Positions 1-8,019 of a DNA stretch of 64,000 nt are shown here, one piece after another; positions within the stretch are counted from its first letter, which is position 1; each line of letters starts with the position of its first letter. Both the position numbers and the translations under genes were made by a program. The notes under the pieces were generated by a model. The model was not told the DNA's origin. It saw only the letters and a list, made by a program, of their open reading frames with translations, and did no database searches. The DNA is from Streptomyces scabiei 87.22 (GTDB lineage Bacteria > Actinomycetota > Actinomycetes > Streptomycetales > Streptomycetaceae), in contig NC_013929.1 in assembly GCF_000091305.1 (NCBI RefSeq), forward strand, positions 5,332,001-5,396,000, read 5' to 3'.

Positions 1-1
1 C

Positions 2-1018
2 GAGTCGGCCGGTGTCGGACTGGTGGTCGCCGTCGGCGGCGGATCGGTGCTCGACCTGGCGAAGATCGCGGCTCTGCTGCGGGCCAACCCGGTCGCGTAC
101 ACCCGCCTCACGGTGCCCCAGCGCGGCGGCCTGATGGGCCTGCCGGGCGAGGTCACCCGGACCGTCCCGCTGCTCGCCGTACCCACCACCCTCGGCACCG
201 GCAGCGAGCTGAGCGCGGTCGCCTGCATGGCGTACCCGCAGGGCAAGCGGCTGATCCTCGGCGGCGTGCTGCGGCCGGAGGCGGCCCTGCTCGACCCGTC
301 GGCCACCGCCACGCTGCCCCGCGAACTGGTCGTGGAGGGCGTCCTGGAGGCGCTGTTCCGGGCGGTCAGTCCGTACGCCGGTGACCACCGGGAGGACCAC
401 CGCACCGAGGACCGGCTCACCGAGACGGTCGCCCGGCGGCTCGTCCAGCTGGGCTACGAGGCGGCGCGGGAGGAGGAGCCCGGCGACGCGCTCCGCCTCG
501 ACATCGCGAAGCTCAGCGGGCTCACGCACGGCGAATGGCTGCACCAGGGCCGCGACCCGTACGCGGTCAAGGGCTGGCTCATCGCCAACGAGATGTCGTC
601 GGCCCTCGGTGTACGGAAGATGACCGCCGTCGCCGCGCTGCTGCCGCACCTGTGGCGGGCCGTGCTCGACGGGGAGCCCCGGCTGGGCTCCGCGCCCCGG
701 CTGCGCCGGATGTGGGCCGGACTGCGCGACGCCGCGCCGCCGGACCGGGCACGGGCCCTGCCGGAGGACCCGGCCGACGGGATCGCCGCCCTGATGGACG
801 ACTGGCGGGTGGGCCGGCGGCTCACCGCCGACGGCCCGGGACGGATCGAGGCCCTGGCCGAGCGGACGGTACGGGCCTGGGGCGCCGGGCTGCCGATGCT
901 CGGCGGGCTCCGGGCGGAGGACGTACGCCGCCTGCTGGACGCGGCGCTCGGCCCGGCCACCACACGGAGCGCGACCACCGCGCAGACCGTGCCCGGCGCG
1001 CTCACCGCGCGCGTCTGA
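2..1018 (+). CDS. Iron-containing alcohol dehydrogenase-like enzyme, probable daptide-type oxidative decarboxylase (5' end outside window)
   Basis: The reading frame is open from base 2, so the true start lies left of the window and 338 residues are visible. Near the front is a GGGSVLDLAK motif, the nucleotide-binding glycine loop of the iron-containing (group III) alcohol dehydrogenases, followed by PTTLGTGSELS, also typical of that fold. The usual metal-binding His cluster is weak in the second half, so metal use is uncertain. In daptide clusters an enzyme of this family (MpaC type) oxidatively decarboxylates the C-terminal Thr of the precursor. The two genes immediately downstream encode short peptides ending in Thr, which supports that role. 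The partner aminotransferase and methyltransferase would have to lie to the left, outside the window. The family assignment is firm; the daptide role is inferred from context. Confidence 0.75.
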   Translation, partial: ESAGVGLVVAVGGGSVLDLAKIAALLRANPVAYTRLTVPQRGGLMGLPGEVTRTVPLLAVPTTLGTGSELSAVACMAYPQGKRLILGGVLRPEAALLDPSATATLPRELVVEGVLEALFRAVSPYAGDHREDHRTEDRLTETVARRLVQLGYEAAREEEPGDALRLDIAKLSGLTHGEWLHQGRDPYAVKGWLIANEMSSALGVRKMTAVAALLPHLWRAVLDGEPRLGSAPRLRRMWAGLRDAAPPDRARALPEDPADGIAALMDDWRVGRRLTADGPGRIEALAERTVRAWGAGLPMLGGLRAEDVRRLLDAALGPATTRSATTAQTVPGALTARV

Positions 1019-1097
1019 GACTTCCGCTCCCGGTCCCGGGAGCGGGCGAACAAGAGAGCCACAGCTCTCGACACCCATGAGAAAAGGGGGAGTTCCC

Positions 1098-1271
1098 ATG
1101 CAGGAGAACTTCGGACACGACAACTTCACCTCCGCCCTGGAGCTCGGCATGCAGGAGCTCGAGGCGATGGAGGCCCCGGGCTGGTGGACCGCCGGTGGCG
1201 TCGTCGTCGGCGCGACGGTCGTGTCGGCCGTCGGTGTCTCGACGGGCGTCGCGGTCTCGATCATCACCTGA
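1098..1271 (+). CDS. RiPP precursor peptide 1 (daptide-like, C-terminal Thr)
   Basis: This encodes 57 residues. The ATG at 1098 was chosen because AAAGGGGGA lies just upstream at 1083-1091; an in-frame ATG at 1077 lacks such a site. The acidic, hydrophilic leader carries LELGMQELEAMEAPG, which is shared exactly with the next gene. The rest, from WWTAGG onward, is a hydrophobic Val/Ala/Gly-rich stretch ending SIIT. The core has Ser and Thr but no Cys. A conserved leader, a diverged hydrophobic core and a shared terminal Thr are the hallmarks of daptide precursors, whose last Thr becomes a dimethylated diamine. The exact cleavage point cannot be read from sequence; around the APG/WW junction is a guess. 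Confidence 0.85.
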   Translation: MQENFGHDNFTSALELGMQELEAMEAPGWWTAGGVVVGATVVSAVGVSTGVAVSIIT

Positions 1272-1280
1272 TCCACTCGA

Positions 1281-1310
1281 GATCACCCGAGATCACCCGA
1301 GATCACCCGA
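1281..1310 (+). repeat. Three exact tandem copies of a 10-bp unit between the two precursor genes
   Basis: The unit GATCACCCGA occurs three times in direct succession in the 119-bp gap between the two precursor genes. Partial copies (ACTCGA, CACTCGAC) continue to about 1353. It has no obvious hairpin and could be a slippage product or a binding site. Confidence 0.8.
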
Positions 1311-1390
1311 CATTCACTCGACGGCATTCGGGCCACGCTCGACTGCCACTCGACCTGATCCAGTATCAACTCAACGGGAGGGAAACAGAT

Positions 1391-1546
1391 ATGAAGGACA
1401 ACGTCACGCAGGAGCCCACCGGCTTCGACGCGTCGCTGGAGCTGGGCATGCAGGAGCTGGAGGCCATGGAGGCCCCGGGCTTCTGGAGCGGCTTCAAGAC
1501 CGGTGTCGTGATCAGCACCGTCGCCAGCGCGGTCATCGCCACCTGA
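1391..1546 (+). CDS. RiPP precursor peptide 2 (daptide-like, C-terminal Thr)
   Basis: This encodes 51 residues, starting at ATG 1391 behind GGGAGGGAAA. The leader shares LELGMQELEAMEAPG with precursor 1. The core begins FWSGFKTG and ends SAVIAT. Like precursor 1 it is hydrophobic, contains several Ser/Thr and has no Cys. The identical leader block against a different core indicates one shared set of modification enzymes acting on two products. The final Thr is the expected site of the dehydrogenase, aminotransferase and methyltransferase steps of daptide maturation. Without Cys, a lanthionine synthetase could only dehydrate the Ser/Thr residues of this core, not close thioether rings. Confidence 0.85.
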   Translation: MKDNVTQEPTGFDASLELGMQELEAMEAPGFWSGFKTGVVISTVASAVIAT

Positions 1547-1564
1547 TCCGGCACCTCGCCTGAT

Positions 1565-1580
1565 CCGGCCGATCGGCCGG
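1565..1580. repeat. 16-bp perfect palindrome after precursor 2
   Basis: CCGGCCGATCGGCCGG is perfectly self-complementary and lies 19 bp after the stop of precursor 2. It may be part of the transcript-end structure that follows or a regulator site. Confidence 0.6.
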
Positions 1581-1600
1581 CAGCGGTAGCGAACCGCATA

Positions 1601-1661
1601 CGGATTTCCGCGGCGGCGTCCCGGGCCCGCACAGGGCCCCGGGCCGCCACCGCGGAATCCG
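1601..1661 (+). terminator. Long GC-rich stem-loop between precursors and exporter genes, probable partial terminator
   Basis: Two near-complementary arms of about 28 bases (left arm begins CGGATTTCCGCGG, right arm ends CCGCGGAATCCG) flank a short loop. There is no U-tract. A stem here would let most transcripts stop or be stabilised after the precursor genes, giving more peptide than exporter and enzyme. This is a common arrangement in RiPP clusters. Confidence 0.5.
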
Positions 1662-1723
1662 CGCTTCGCTTCCCGTCCCCTCCCCCCACCCCAGACCCAC
1701 CCCGTCCGACCAAGGAGTCCAGC

Positions 1724-1921
1724 ATGGCCAACAGCCGAGACAAGGCAGCGGCCGAGAACAAGAACCTCGCCTTCGCCTGCGCTCTCATCCCGCTCGGCAT
1801 GGCGGTCGCCACCACGCAACTGACGGGCGGCCTGGAGATCTTCGTCATGGCCGGCCTCGGTGCCGTCATGCTGAGCTGCCTGGTCCGGATCGGCGCCAAC
1901 CTCCGTAAGGAACGCCGTTGA
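1724..1921 (+). CDS. Small membrane protein of the RiPP cluster
   Basis: This encodes 65 residues from ATG 1724, with AAGGAG upstream. The N-terminus is charged and two hydrophobic segments follow (about residues 15-33 and 39-56), ending in a basic tail (NLRKERR). It has no recognisable family motif. Its stop overlaps the TTG start of the ABC ATPase by three bases, so it is translationally coupled to the exporter and may be an accessory or immunity subunit. Function is inferred only from position. Confidence 0.65.
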   Translation: MANSRDKAAAENKNLAFACALIPLGMAVATTQLTGGLEIFVMAGLGAVMLSCLVRIGANLRKERR

Positions 1922-2742
1922 GCACCGCGAACGCGTCGAGCACCGCCGGCGCCCCCGTCGTCGCCCTGCGCGGCCTGACCAAGCGCTTCGGCGAGGTCAC
2001 GGCGGTCGACGACCTGACGTTCGAGGTGCGGCCCGGCCGGATCGTCGGCCTTCTCGGCCGCAACGGAGCCGGCAAGACCACCTCGCTGCGGATGCTCCTC
2101 GGCCTGTGCCGGCCGACCTCCGGCGAGGCGACCGTCTTCGGCCGTCCGTACGCCGAACTGCCCCACGCCGCCCGCCGGGTGGGCGTCAGCATGGACGCCG
2201 TGGGGCCCCTGCCCGGAGCGAGCGCCCGGCGCGAACTCACCATCTGGGCCCGGACCCTGGGCCTGCCCGGGCGGCGCGTCGAGGAGGTCCTCGACCTGGT
2301 CGGCCTGGCCGACGGCACCACGGCCTCCCGCCCGGTCAAGGGCTACTCGACCGGCATGAAGCAGCGCCTCGCGCTGGCCACGGCCCTGCTCCCCGACCCC
2401 GAACTCCTCGTCCTGGACGAGCCCGCCAACGGCCTCGACCCGGACGGCATCCGCTGGCTGCGCGGCCTGCTGCGCGGTCTGGCCGACGAGGGCCGGACCG
2501 TCCTGGTCTCCAGCCATCTGCTCGCCGAGGTGGAGCAGACCGTGGACGACGTGGTGATCATCCAGAGCTCGCTGCGGTACGCCGGTCCGCTCGACGAACT
2601 GGTCGGCCCGGGCGAGGGGGAACGCCTGGAGGACCGGTTCTTCGCCCTGGTGGACCCGGCGACGGCCCCGCAGGCCCCTTCGGTCCCCTCGGCCACCTCG
2701 GCCGTCTCATCCGCTGTCGGAGGAGGACAGAACCATGCGTAA
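1918..2742 (+). CDS. ABC transporter ATP-binding protein (peptide export or immunity)
   Basis: This encodes 274 residues from a TTG at 1918 that overlaps the upstream stop (TTGA), with AAGGAA as ribosome site. Walker A (GRNGAGKTT), the signature-like YSTGMKQRLALA and Walker B (LLVLDEPANGLDP) are all present. The size and motifs resemble the BcrA/NatA-type ATPases that pair with a separate permease to expel or resist peptide antibiotics. Its 3' end overlaps the permease start by eight bases. The C-terminal 25 residues are a low-complexity Ala/Ser/Pro stretch. It probably energises export of, or self-protection against, the products of the two precursor genes. Confidence 0.9.
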   Translation: MSTANASSTAGAPVVALRGLTKRFGEVTAVDDLTFEVRPGRIVGLLGRNGAGKTTSLRMLLGLCRPTSGEATVFGRPYAELPHAARRVGVSMDAVGPLPGASARRELTIWARTLGLPGRRVEEVLDLVGLADGTTASRPVKGYSTGMKQRLALATALLPDPELLVLDEPANGLDPDGIRWLRGLLRGLADEGRTVLVSSHLLAEVEQTVDDVVIIQSSLRYAGPLDELVGPGEGERLEDRFFALVDPATAPQAPSVPSATSAVSSAVGGGQNHA

Positions 2743-3478
2743 CCTGCTCGCCGGCGAATGGACCAAGGCGTGGACCGGCCGCGGCTGGCTGATCCTGGCC
2801 GGGTGCGGCGTCCTGATGTCCGTCCTCGGTTCGCTCGGGTACGCCTCCGAGGGGGCCGCGGCCATCGAGAAGGGCGCCCTGGACCGGGCCGCCGTGACCG
2901 ACGACATCGTCCGCTCCTGGTTCATGATGTCGCTCTTCACCTCCCTCTTCGGCGCGGTCTTCGTGTCCCGCGAATACACCTCGGGTGCCATCGGCCGCTC
3001 CGTCCTGATGAGCGGCGGCCGTACCCGCCTGCTCGCCGCCAAGGTGCTGACCGCCACCGCCGTGGGCGCCCTCGCCGCGCTGCTCACCGCCGGGCTGTCG
3101 CTCGCCTCCGCCTGGGGGACGCTCGCGGCGAACGGGACCGGGCCCGCGTGGCACGGCGAGACCCGGCTGATCATGCTGGGCGTCTTCGCCGTCAACACGC
3201 TCGCCGCTCCCTGGGGCGCGCTCGTCGGCTGGATCGTGAGGCACCAGGTGGGTGCCGTCGTGACCGTCGTCGCGCTGACCCTGGTCGTCGACCCGGCGCT
3301 CCAGCGGCTGGTGCCGGAGGTCGGCAAGTACCTGATGACGATCGCCCAGAGCTCCGTCTACCGGGACCAGAAGCCCGACCTGCTGTCCACGCCGCTCGCG
3401 CTGCTGGTGATCACGGGCTGGCTGACCGTCGCCGCGCTGCTCGCCCGGAAGCTGTTCACCTCCCGCGACGTCGTCTGA
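2735..3478 (+). CDS. ABC transporter permease (ABC-2 type)
   Basis: This encodes 247 residues with about six hydrophobic segments and a large hydrophilic N-terminal loop, the layout of ABC-2 type permeases. ATG 2735 sits inside the end of the ATPase gene with GGAGGAC upstream, so the two subunits are coupled. The FVSREYTSGAIG segment after the second helix is typical of such permeases in streptomycete peptide-resistance transporters. It would form the membrane half of the exporter or immunity pump of the RiPP cluster. Confidence 0.88.
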   Translation: MRNLLAGEWTKAWTGRGWLILAGCGVLMSVLGSLGYASEGAAAIEKGALDRAAVTDDIVRSWFMMSLFTSLFGAVFVSREYTSGAIGRSVLMSGGRTRLLAAKVLTATAVGALAALLTAGLSLASAWGTLAANGTGPAWHGETRLIMLGVFAVNTLAAPWGALVGWIVRHQVGAVVTVVALTLVVDPALQRLVPEVGKYLMTIAQSSVYRDQKPDLLSTPLALLVITGWLTVAALLARKLFTSRDVV

Positions 3479-3664
3479 CGACCCGCCGGCCGTCGGCCCC
3501 CGACGGCCTGCACCCCCACCCCCACTCCCACCTGACCACACCTTCGCCCGCCGTCCGACGTCGCGTCAGACACCACCGCGACGTCGCCCTGCGGCATGCC
3601 GTCCCGCGCCCCACCCCGCCGTCCACCACCCCGCCGTCCCGCCGTCCCGAGGAGAGAACCAGGC

Positions 3665-5332
3665 ATGTCCAGCTCACCCGCCGGTGCCGTACTACTGGCC
3701 CCCGAGCGGCTGGCCCGTCCCCGCCTCGCCCCCGACGTGGTGGTCCACGAGCCGGCCGAGCCGGGCGCGCCCTGGGTGGTGCAGCGCGGCAGCCACCAGT
3801 ACTTCCGCCTCCAGGAGGACCTGGCCCGCCTGGTCCGGGCCGTCGACGGCGTACGCGGCCACGACGACCTGGCCGAGGCCCTGGGCGCGCCCTGGACCCG
3901 GGCCGACGTCGGCTCGGCCGTACGGACGCTCGCCGGGGCGAAGGTGCTGGACGACGGCGTACCGAAGAAGAACCGCGGGTCCTGGTTCCGGTTCGTCCCG
4001 CCGCTCACCCTGCAGTTCACCCTTCTCAAGCCGGACCGGATGCTGGCCCGCCTCGCCCCGCTGGTGGCGGCCGCCGCACACCGCGGGGCCGCCGTGGCCG
4101 CCTCGGCCGTCGCGATCGGCGGACTGCTCGCCCTCGCGTTCCGGGCGGACGGTCTCCAGAGCGCGCTGGGGCGGCCCTTCGAGCCCCTGCTCTACCTGTG
4201 CGTGATCGGCGCGGTGCTCGCCACCACCGCCGTCCACGAGATCGGCCACGGCGCGGTCCTCACGTACCACGGCGGACGGCCGACCCGGATGGGCATGATG
4301 CTCTTCTACATGTCGCCGGCCTTCTTCTGCGACGTGTCCGACGGCTGGCGGCTGCCCCGCAAGGAGCAGCGGGTGGGGGTTGCCCTCGCCGGCATCGCCA
4401 CCCAGACCGTCATCGCCGGGGCCGCCGCCCTCGCCACCCTCTTCCTGGGGGACTCGGCGGCGCGCGACGGGATCCTCGTGTACGCCGTCGTCACCTATCT
4501 CTCCGGTGTCCTTAACCTCCTGCCGTTCGTGAAGCTGGACGGCTACATCGCGCTGATGAGCCACCTCGACATCCCGCACCTGCGCGACCGGGCGATGACC
4601 GACGCCCGCCGGTGGCTGGCCCGTCTGCTGGCCGGCGGCACCGGCTACCGCCGCGAACTGCCCGGTGTGCGCTGGGCGGTCCCGTTCGGCCTGCTCTGCA
4701 TGACGTTCCCGCTCTACATCGTGGCGGGCGCGATCACCCTCTGGTCGGACAGCCTCCAGCGCCTCGGCGCCCTGGGCGCGCTCCTCGTCCTGTGCGGCAT
4801 CGGCTACTTCCTGCACCACCTGGCGCGCGGCGTACGCCGCTTCGCCCGCGAGGCCCGCACGGCGGGCGGCCGCCCCCTGCGCCTCGGCGCGGTGCTCACC
4901 CTCGCCGCGGCCGCCGTCGCCGTCCTCGGGCAGCTGGTCCAGGTCCCGTACACCGTCAACGGCGGCTACACGACGGCCGAGGACGGCCGCATCACGCTGC
5001 TCCTGCCCCTGTCCACCGACCGCGCGCTGATCACCTCCGGCGCCCCGGTACGCCTCTACCGCGCGGGCATCGCGACCCGCGCGCAGACCGGCACCGCGAC
5101 GGTCGCCGTCGACGGGGCCGACGGCACGGACGCCATGGCCCCGCTGTCGGCGCTGATCCCGGTCCGCAGCGAGGCCCTGCCGACCCCGGCACTCGGCCTT
5201 CCGCTGGAGATCCGCGACGGGCGGGACCGGACCCCCGCCGACCGCTCGGGCGCGGCCCAGCTGGACGCCGGCAGCCGGCCGGGCTGGGAGTGGCTCTACA
5301 CCAAGTACGTCGCACCGGCCTGGCGCTGGTGA
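3665..5332 (+). CDS. Intramembrane zinc metalloprotease of the RiPP cluster (M50-like, probable leader-processing protease)
   Basis: This encodes 555 residues from ATG 3665, preceded by GAGGAGAG. Residues 1-120 are soluble and look PqqD-like: HQYFRLQEDLARLV, then a winged-helix-like stretch that could grip a precursor leader. Several membrane helices follow. HEIGHG at residues 191-196 gives the HExxH zinc motif, and LDGY with Asp 292 supplies the third ligand, as in site-2-protease (M50) enzymes. A large C-terminal extracytoplasmic part (about residues 430-555) ends near EWLYTKYVAP. Daptide clusters characteristically encode an intramembrane metalloprotease of this type, thought to remove the leader. 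The protease fold is clear; the substrate is inferred from neighbours. Confidence 0.82.
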   Translation: MSSSPAGAVLLAPERLARPRLAPDVVVHEPAEPGAPWVVQRGSHQYFRLQEDLARLVRAVDGVRGHDDLAEALGAPWTRADVGSAVRTLAGAKVLDDGVPKKNRGSWFRFVPPLTLQFTLLKPDRMLARLAPLVAAAAHRGAAVAASAVAIGGLLALAFRADGLQSALGRPFEPLLYLCVIGAVLATTAVHEIGHGAVLTYHGGRPTRMGMMLFYMSPAFFCDVSDGWRLPRKEQRVGVALAGIATQTVIAGAAALATLFLGDSAARDGILVYAVVTYLSGVLNLLPFVKLDGYIALMSHLDIPHLRDRAMTDARRWLARLLAGGTGYRRELPGVRWAVPFGLLCMTFPLYIVAGAITLWSDSLQRLGALGALLVLCGIGYFLHHLARGVRRFAREARTAGGRPLRLGAVLTLAAAAVAVLGQLVQVPYTVNGGYTTAEDGRITLLLPLSTDRALITSGAPVRLYRAGIATRAQTGTATVAVDGADGTDAMAPLSALIPVRSEALPTPALGLPLEIRDGRDRTPADRSGAAQLDAGSRPGWEWLYTKYVAPAWRW

Positions 5333-5354
5333 CCGCCGGCCGGGAAGCCGGCCG

Positions 5355-5390
5355 TTCGAGCAGCCGAGACGCATTCGAGCAGCCGAGACG
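5355..5390 (+). repeat. Direct repeat in the leader of the lanthipeptide synthetase gene
   Basis: TTCGAGCAGCCGAGACG occurs at 5355-5371 and again at 5374-5390, with a third degenerate copy (ATCCGAGCAGCGAG) directly after. It fills most of the gap between the protease gene and the synthetase gene. Confidence 0.75.
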
Positions 5391-5433
5391 AATCCGAGCA
5401 GCGAGTCGAAGAGGGAGAGGGAGACCGACCACC

Positions 5434-8019
5434 ATGGATCTCCGGTACGTGACCTACTGCCAGGCGGGCACCGCGTTCTACGAGGACCCGGCCGTCGCCG
5501 CCACGGCCACCGAGCCCGCCGACGCCGTGGCGGAACCGCCCGCCGGCTGGACCCGGACCGTCAACGGCGACTGGGTGGTGCTGACCCCGCCGGACACCGA
5601 ACTCCCCGGCCAGGGCTGGAAGATCCACGTCTCGGCGACCCAGGACAACGCCGACCGCGTCCTCGACGCCGTACGCGCCTACTGCGTGCGCGAGAGGCTC
5701 ACCTTCAAGTACATCCGCAGCGCCGAGGTCCTGAACCGGCGCAACAGCAAGTACGGCGACCGCGGCGCGAGCGGCAAGTTCATCACCCTCTACCCGCTGG
5801 ACGAGGCGCAGTTGGAGCGGGTGCTCGTCGCACTGGACGACGAGATCGGCGGCGAGCCCGGCCCGTACATCCTCAGCGACCTGCGCTGGCGCTCCGGCCC
5901 GCTCTACGTGCGCTACGGCGGGTTCGTCGCCCGGCTCGGCCGCGACGCGAAGGGCGATCCGGTGCACTGCATCGAGGACCCCGAGGGCCGTCTCGTCCCC
6001 GACGTACGCGGCCCCGGCTTCCGTCCCCCCGCGTGGGTCACCCTTCCGGACTGCCTCGCCGAGTCCCTCGCGGCCCGTAACGCGAGCACGATGGGCGACT
6101 TCCCGTTCCGCGCGGTCAGGGCGCTGCACTTCTCCAACGGAGGCGGCGTCTACGAGGCCCGCGACCTGCGCCAGGGTGCCGGAGGCGACGCCACGGTGCT
6201 CCTCAAGGAGGCCCGCCCGCTGGCCGGCCTCGACGAGGAGGGCGAGGACGCGGTGGCCCGGCTGGAGCGGGAGCGCTGGGCGCTGGAGCGGCTGGCGGGC
6301 CTGGACTGCGTACCGCCGCTGATCGACTACCGCAAGGGCCGCGAACACTACTTCCTGGCCCGGGAGTTCGTGCCCGGGTCCTCGCTGCACGCCCGCATCC
6401 ACGAGGCCAACCCGCTGCTGAACCCGGACGCCGACAGCTCCCCCGAGTCGTTCGCGGCGTACACCTCCTGGGCCCTGTCCGTCCTCGACCGGATCGACGC
6501 GGGCGTGCGGGACCTGCATGCCCGGGGTGTGGTCTTCGGCGACCTGCACCCCAACAACGTCATGGTCCGCCCGGACGACTCGGTCGCCTTCATCGACCTG
6601 GAGACGGCGACCCCGGTCGAGGCCGCGGCCTCCCAGGCGATCGGTGCGCCCGGCTTCCGCGCCCCGGCGGGCTGCACGGGCCCGGCGGTCGACCGGTACG
6701 CCCTCGGCTGCCTGCGCCTGGCGGTGTTCCTGCCGCTGACGGTGGTGCTGGGCTGGGGCCCGGACAAGACACGGCAACTGATCACCCTGGTGACGGAGAA
6801 CTTCCCGGTACCGGCGGACTTCGCGGAGCGGGTGGAAGCGGATCTGACGGCCGCGGAGCCCGCCATGGGCACCGGGGCCGCCATGGGCACCGGGGCCGCC
6901 GCAGGCGGCGAGCCCCCCGCCGGCGAAGAAGCGGCGGCGACGGCCCCGGTCTGGCCCGGGACCGAGAACCTCACCCCCACCGACTGGCCCTCCCTGCGCG
7001 ACACGCTCGCGGCCGGAATCCTGGCCACCGCGACCCCGGACCGCGACGACCGGCTCTTCCCCGGCGACATCGCCCAGTTCACCGCCCCGGGCGGCGGCCT
7101 CGCGCTCGCCCACGGCGCCGCCGGTGTCCTGTGGGCACTCGCCGGCGCGGGCACGGAGATCCCGTCGGCGCACGTGGACTGGCTGACCGAGCGCGTACGC
7201 CGCTGGACCGACCCCCGCCCCGGCTTCTACGACGGCCTGCACGGCATCGCGTACGCCCTCGACGCCCTGGGCCGGACCGCCGAGGCGCGCGAAGTCCTGG
7301 ACCGGGCCCTCGCCCTGCCGCTGGACGACGTCGACGGCTCCCTCTTCGCCGGCCTCCCCGGCATCGGCCTCTCCCTGCTCCACTTCGGCCACCTCGACGC
7401 GGCCGAACGCCTGGCGGACCTGGTCGCGGACCGCACCCCGGGCGGCTACGCGGCCCGCCCCCGCCCGGGCCTGCTCCACGGCGCGACGGGCGCGGCCCTG
7501 TTCCTGCTGCGGCTGTACGAGAGGACGGGCGACCCGAAACCGCTGCACGTGGCGGTGGAGGGGCTGCGCCACGACCTCACCGAGCTGGCGAACGGGCCGG
7601 GCATCGGCCGGATGCCGTACCTGGCGGTGGGCGGGGCGGGAACGGCGATGGTCCTCAGCGACCTGCTCCCGCACCTGACCTCCCCCGCACCGGACCTGAC
7701 CGGCTCCCTCACCCTCCTCCGCACCTCGCTGGCCTCGCTCTACCAGGCCCAGGCGGGCCTGTTCCAGGGCCGCGCGGGAGCCACCCTGGCCCTGCGCCAC
7801 CTGCACACGCACCCGGAGCCGACCCTGCCCCGCCACCTGGCGGCGTTCGGCTGGCACGCCGTCCCGCACGGCGGCCACCCCGCCTTCCTCGGCGACCAGA
7901 CACTGCGCCTGTCGACGGACCTCGCCACCGGCACGGCGGGCGTCCTGCTCGCCCTGGACGAGGTCCTCGGCACGGGCAGGGGCCTGCCGTTCCTTCCGAC
8001 CCCCCACCGCCCGTCATGA
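5434..8019 (+). CDS. LanKC-type (class III) lanthipeptide synthetase
   Basis: This encodes 861 residues from ATG 5434, with a GAGGGAGAGGGAGA ribosome site. Three domains appear in order. An N-terminal phosphothreonine-lyase-like region (about 1-210) carries FKYIRS and NRRNSKYGDRGASGKFIT. A Ser/Thr kinase region (about 225-460) has the catalytic loop GDLHPNN (Asp 370) and a DLE metal site (Asp 388). After a low-complexity linker with repeated MGTGAA comes a LanC-like toroid (about 520-861). No Cys-His zinc triad is visible in the LanC part, as expected for class III. The enzyme would phosphorylate Ser/Thr and eliminate the phosphate to give dehydro residues. Both local precursors lack Cys, so thioether or labionin rings cannot form on them. 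Confidence 0.9.
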   Translation: MDLRYVTYCQAGTAFYEDPAVAATATEPADAVAEPPAGWTRTVNGDWVVLTPPDTELPGQGWKIHVSATQDNADRVLDAVRAYCVRERLTFKYIRSAEVLNRRNSKYGDRGASGKFITLYPLDEAQLERVLVALDDEIGGEPGPYILSDLRWRSGPLYVRYGGFVARLGRDAKGDPVHCIEDPEGRLVPDVRGPGFRPPAWVTLPDCLAESLAARNASTMGDFPFRAVRALHFSNGGGVYEARDLRQGAGGDATVLLKEARPLAGLDEEGEDAVARLERERWALERLAGLDCVPPLIDYRKGREHYFLAREFVPGSSLHARIHEANPLLNPDADSSPESFAAYTSWALSVLDRIDAGVRDLHARGVVFGDLHPNNVMVRPDDSVAFIDLETATPVEAAASQAIGAPGFRAPAGCTGPAVDRYALGCLRLAVFLPLTVVLGWGPDKTRQLITLVTENFPVPADFAERVEADLTAAEPAMGTGAAMGTGAAAGGEPPAGEEAAATAPVWPGTENLTPTDWPSLRDTLAAGILATATPDRDDRLFPGDIAQFTAPGGGLALAHGAAGVLWALAGAGTEIPSAHVDWLTERVRRWTDPRPGFYDGLHGIAYALDALGRTAEAREVLDRALALPLDDVDGSLFAGLPGIGLSLLHFGHLDAAERLADLVADRTPGGYAARPRPGLLHGATGAALFLLRLYERTGDPKPLHVAVEGLRHDLTELANGPGIGRMPYLAVGGAGTAMVLSDLLPHLTSPAPDLTGSLTLLRTSLASLYQAQAGLFQGRAGATLALRHLHTHPEPTLPRHLAAFGWHAVPHGGHPAFLGDQTLRLSTDLATGTAGVLLALDEVLGTGRGLPFLPTPHRPS

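Noticed and set aside
1281..1310. Possible CRISPR-like array from the 10-bp triple repeat
   Set aside because: Units are only 10 bp, contiguous and without spacers; no cas genes are near.
5296..8007. A 903-residue open frame opposite the lanthipeptide synthetase
   Set aside because: Antisense shadow; the plus strand carries the lyase, kinase and cyclase motifs and proper overlaps.
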